A stretch of DNA of 26,032 nt, from contig JAEOSL010000043.1 in NCBI GenBank assembly GCA_016840385.1, positions 1 through 26,032 on the forward strand, read 5' to 3'. Source of the stretch: Candidatus Thorarchaeota archaeon (GTDB taxonomy: Archaea; Asgardarchaeota; Thorarchaeia; Thorarchaeales; Thorarchaeaceae). Shown one piece after another: positions 23,604 through 26,032 of this stretch (position 1 is the stretch's first letter; the number at the start of each line of letters is the position of its first letter). Under the pieces are notes generated by a model. That model did not search any database. It worked only from the letters and a program-made list of their open reading frames with translations, and was not told the origin of the DNA. The position numbers were made by a program, and so were the translations under genes.

Positions 23604-24145
23604 AACCTGAACTACTAGATCCTATCGAGTGGGAGTCCATAATTGAGTCAATCGATCGGGAATTTGGACAAGGTATTACGAAGAAACTTCTTGGTAAACT
23701 AACTCCAATGGCTCTTGTTGATAGGAATTGGAGGAATATCTACCTCATACCTACATCATGGATGAATATGCTCTTTGAAGAACCACCCAAAGGTTTTGAT
23801 TATCACTTAATCGGGAAGCAACTTGGAGTCATGACAAAAGATCGGTTTAGGCTTAGTCTACAAATTTTACCAGATTTAGCTCAAATGACATCAAAGATAT
23901 TGACTGTTTCAAAACGGGGAGCAGAATCCTTCACATATGGAAGAAGTATACTCAAAGAGTCAGTGGTTTATCTGGATTTCAACCTGTTGAGAAATCAGAG
24001 AGTACTTGTGATGGATACTGATTTTCATTGCCTAGGAATTGCTTCGCTAGCTTTGGATGCCAATAGAGTAGGTCGCCTAAAACCAGATGACCTTGTAGGA
24101 AAGAACCTTGTTGACATTGGTTGGTTCATTAGACGTCTTGGCTAG
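23600..24145 (+). CDS. NIP7/PUA-domain-like RNA-binding protein
   Basis: The 181-residue product starts inside the methyltransferase stop (ATGA overlap), with GGAGG upstream. The N-terminal part (about 1-95) has a NIP7-like pre-PUA character. The C-terminal 85 residues look like a PUA domain: VLVMDTDFHCLGIASLALDA, then GRLKPDDLVGKNLVDIGWFI, the family's lG.g......l..G..v.n..d.G.ylR pattern ending in RRLG. In eukaryotes NIP7 works in 60S maturation. The tight coupling suggests this protein and the methyltransferase form one RNA-modifying unit. The stop shares a CTAG with the stop of the convergent PAC2 gene. Confidence 0.7.
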   Translation: MKPELLDPIEWESIIESIDREFGQGITKKLLGKLTPMALVDRNWRNIYLIPTSWMNMLFEEPPKGFDYHLIGKQLGVMTKDRFRLSLQILPDLAQMTSKILTVSKRGAESFTYGRSILKESVVYLDFNLLRNQRVLVMDTDFHCLGIASLALDANRVGRLKPDDLVGKNLVDIGWFIRRLG

Positions 24146-24882
24146 ACGAACATGTCACCAGGTCTGTCTGAAGACTCGATGGACTTTCGCATCTTTTCAA
24201 GACGTTCAATCTCACGTGATTCTTCCAGCAGCTGCTCGACATTCGCTTCTACACCATAGACCTCGTTAATCTTCTCAAGCATGGTGGCTGCTGATCTTGG
24301 GTCAGGTCGACCTCTGGTTGCATATGTGAGAAGCCCTATACCTGCTTGATTTTTCATCTCCAATTCTGCCAGGAATAGTGCTAAGGGTCCAGCAACAAAG
24401 AGACCTTCTTCTAGGAGGGGAACACCCCATCGCTCCAACTTCGGCATGTATGCAGAAGTAGGTACAGCACGCATCTCTTCATCATCTTCCTTGAAACTAG
24501 CATCTAACCCTCCAAGAAGCAAGGTTTCTTCAAAGCCGTTATCTGCAATCCAGCTAGCTAGTTTGTCGATGAAACCCCATTGTTCAGATTGATGTGGCTG
24601 AAATCGAGGAACTAGAAATACCATTTTCTTTGGCTCATAGGAGTAGAGCTCAAAGGGAAGAACAAGCTTTTCGTTTTCCATAGAAACAAAGAGTGGTAAC
24701 ATGTCACTCTTGATGTATCCAACTCGTTCAGCTTCAAGTGTTCGAGTTAGATGAGCAGTACTCAAGAAACCTACTTCACCAAGACCATGAAATCCACAGA
24801 CGAATGTCGAACCTGGTGGTACCTTGTATCCTTTCTTCAGGATGATTTGAAAGTTCGAGTCCGTTGTTGCTACAAAAGCCAT
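24142..24882 (-). CDS. PAC2 family protein (proteasome assembly chaperone-like)
   Basis: The 246-residue protein fits the archaeal PAC2 family: STFVCGFHGLGEVGFLSTA at residues 25-43 (the G..g.G.vG.la...l motif), then AERVGYIKSDMLPLFVS, the strand KMVFLVPRF, ETLLLGGLD and GPLALFLAELEMKNQAGIGL. These match strands and loops of PAC2, which resembles purine nucleoside phosphorylase without its active site. In eukaryotes the homologue assists 20S proteasome assembly; in archaea the role is inferred. A helical C-terminus (EQLLEESREIERLEKMRKSI) completes it. Its last 4 bases overlap the end of the PUA-like gene. The start has GAGG 11 nt upstream, inside a possible hairpin. Confidence 0.85.
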   Translation of the reverse strand: MAFVATTDSNFQIILKKGYKVPPGSTFVCGFHGLGEVGFLSTAHLTRTLEAERVGYIKSDMLPLFVSMENEKLVLPFELYSYEPKKMVFLVPRFQPHQSEQWGFIDKLASWIADNGFEETLLLGGLDASFKEDDEEMRAVPTSAYMPKLERWGVPLLEEGLFVAGPLALFLAELEMKNQAGIGLLTYATRGRPDPRSAATMLEKINEVYGVEANVEQLLEESREIERLEKMRKSIESSDRPGDMFV

Positions 24883-24890
24883 TTCTAATC

Positions 24891-24933
24891 AAGCCTCAAC
24901 ACTCATTCATCGAGTCTACTACTTTTGAGGCTT
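24891..24933 (-). promoter_or_regulatory. Inverted repeat that could hide the PAC2 ribosome binding site
   Basis: AAGCCTCAA (minus strand, 24933-24925) can pair perfectly with TTGAGGCTT (24899-24891), which contains the GAGG ahead of the PAC2 start. The stem is 9 bp and the loop 25 nt. It could act on RNA by masking the site, or on DNA as an operator. Confidence 0.35.
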
Positions 24934-24956
24934 TGTAACATGGCCAAAAATGGATA

Positions 24957-26032
24957 CTACTCAATATCATTCGTCCCCCTTATGCTCTCTCGCAGAGCCA
25001 GTGCCCTTCGCATCTCAATAGCAAATCTTGTACTCGACTTCAACACACGAGGCTCAAAATGATACGAGTACATCTCGATCTGGTCCAGTACATTTAGCAA
25101 CAACACAGAGTCAACAGTACCAGCCAGCTCTCCACTCACAAGCACTTCCACCTTGAGGAGAAGCACATCAATAAAAGACGAAATTAGTGCAGGATTGGTC
25201 TGTAGTGCTGGGCGTACCTTCTCAAGAAATCCATCTATCACTCTAGGGGCCTGTTGTGACATTCCCTTCCGTCGTAGCTCTTTTACTTCTTCCTCCACTC
25301 GACCATGTTCGAGTGCTACTGTGAGTGTGTCAAGAGCTGGTGTGACCGAAGCTTCTTCTGGAGGTGCCCAATCTTGCTCAGCTGCTAATCTTTGTAAGAT
25401 GACTAAGAGTGACTCTCGTAACTCATCAGGGGATTCTAGCTCAAACTCTTTACTACTCAGTTCCACACTTACAGCCTCTCGCAGTCCCTCATACGCTGTG
25501 TCAAGGCTCATTCCCTCAGAAACCTCAATGTATCCGAACTCATTGTTGGATATCTCACTATTCGAACGTCTTACAACAAATTCCACATGGTTTCCCTTAC
25601 CACTGACTTCAACTTTATACAGATTCTTTGAACTATACCCCTGTAACCTCAGCATATCCCTGATATATTCTGTCAAAGCTTGGAAGTCCCTGACAATACT
25701 ATCACTGGGAAGGGTCTTGATGATATTGGAGATGACTGTGTCTGTGGTATGCTCCAGACTCGCTCCCGGATTTATTAGGACTGTGAATGACTGGCCCTTG
25801 TAGGTTTCCCCTGTGGTATCCGACAGCGCACTCCACACAACTGCTTCCTTCTGGAAGTTCGGGGAAACTATCCATCGCTCCTCTCGCTTCACAAGGTATG
25901 AGCCTGGTACCTGCATCTCCTTGAGAGCTCGTGGTACAAGCTCCCTGTATGCCTCTACTAGAACTATACTCTCTCTGAACTCTCTAGGAAGACTGCTGGC
26001 TTGTGGGACATCAAATTCGTGGTTCACCCACT
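24957..26032 (-). CDS. Unrecognised soluble protein, 5' end at window edge
   Basis: The frame is open to the window edge, so the gene may begin outside it. The first candidate start inside is a GTG at 26027, giving 356 residues. No Shine-Dalgarno sequence can be judged because only 5 bases precede it. The protein is soluble and has no signal peptide or TM. The first 100 residues look alpha/beta (IVLVEAYRELVP, then RWIVSPNFQKEAVVWSALS and GQSFTVLINPG). A second part (about 120-200) holds YKVEVSGKGNHVEFVVRRS and GYIEVSEGMSLDTAYEGLRE. The last 150 residues are helical (EEEVKELRRKGMSQ, RVIDGFLEKVRPAL). I recognise no domain. It lies 74 bp upstream of PAC2 on the same strand. Confidence 0.6.
   Translation of the reverse strand, partial: WVNHEFDVPQASSLPREFRESIVLVEAYRELVPRALKEMQVPGSYLVKREERWIVSPNFQKEAVVWSALSDTTGETYKGQSFTVLINPGASLEHTTDTVISNIIKTLPSDSIVRDFQALTEYIRDMLRLQGYSSKNLYKVEVSGKGNHVEFVVRRSNSEISNNEFGYIEVSEGMSLDTAYEGLREAVSVELSSKEFELESPDELRESLLVILQRLAAEQDWAPPEEASVTPALDTLTVALEHGRVEEEVKELRRKGMSQQAPRVIDGFLEKVRPALQTNPALISSFIDVLLLKVEVLVSGELAGTVDSVLLLNVLDQIEMYSYHFEPRVLKSSTRFAIEMRRALALRESIRGTNDIE

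Overview
The window looks like a chromosomal segment from an archaeon, most probably an Asgard archaeon (Thorarchaeia-like). Signs of this are archaeal TATA-like promoters, Shine-Dalgarno-led operons with many TTG/GTG starts, a PAC2-family protein, an archaeal ArsR-type winged-helix regulator, a stand-alone Lrp/AsnC ligand-binding domain, a NOP2-type RNA m5C methyltransferase followed by a NIP7/PUA-like protein, and a tandem pair of small proteins whose best match by eye is the Asgard profilin family. The lineage is an inference from gene content. No IS elements, CRISPR arrays, rRNA or tRNA genes were seen.

Layout. 1-2226 (+): the 3' part of a two-domain GNAT acetyltransferase, a small winged-helix protein, and a class I methyltransferase with an N-terminal Trm112-like zinc knuckle. 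2227-2912: a stretch without long genes that holds three tiny tandem genes on the minus strand (38, 29 and 35 codons). Each has a ribosome binding site, and together they have their own TATA-like promoter and a hairpin plus T-run at the end. They face, across an operator-like cluster of AACCAAT repeats and a perfect 19-bp palindrome, the winged-helix regulator at 2955-3716. 3722-4901 (-): the Lrp/AsnC-like domain and the two profilin-like genes. 5034-8021 (+): a DUF167/YggU protein and an 866-residue OPT-like transporter, ended by a likely bidirectional terminator.

8097-19416 (-) is the centrepiece: a tightly spaced five-gene operon. In transcription order it encodes a 2052-residue surface protein (N-terminal membrane anchor, transglutaminase-like domain, about 14 Ig-like repeats, C-terminal TM and cytoplasmic DUF4129-like domain), a DUF4350-like membrane protein, a MoxR AAA+ ATPase, a DUF58/vWA protein and a polytopic membrane protein with a basic/acidic coiled tail. 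The transglutaminase-like domain has lost all three catalytic residues by motif alignment, so the giant protein is probably a binding or structural pseudoenzyme worked on by the MoxR/DUF58 pair inside the cell.

19625-24145: an HD-domain phosphohydrolase (+) convergent with a CYTH/CyaB-like protein (-), then a four-gene plus-strand operon: threonine synthase, a cytosine deaminase strikingly like the fungal Fcy1 type, a NOP2/RsmB-family RNA m5C methyltransferase, and a NIP7/PUA-like protein. 24142-26032 (-): a PAC2-family protein, whose ribosome binding site lies in a potential hairpin, and an unrecognised protein that runs to the window edge.
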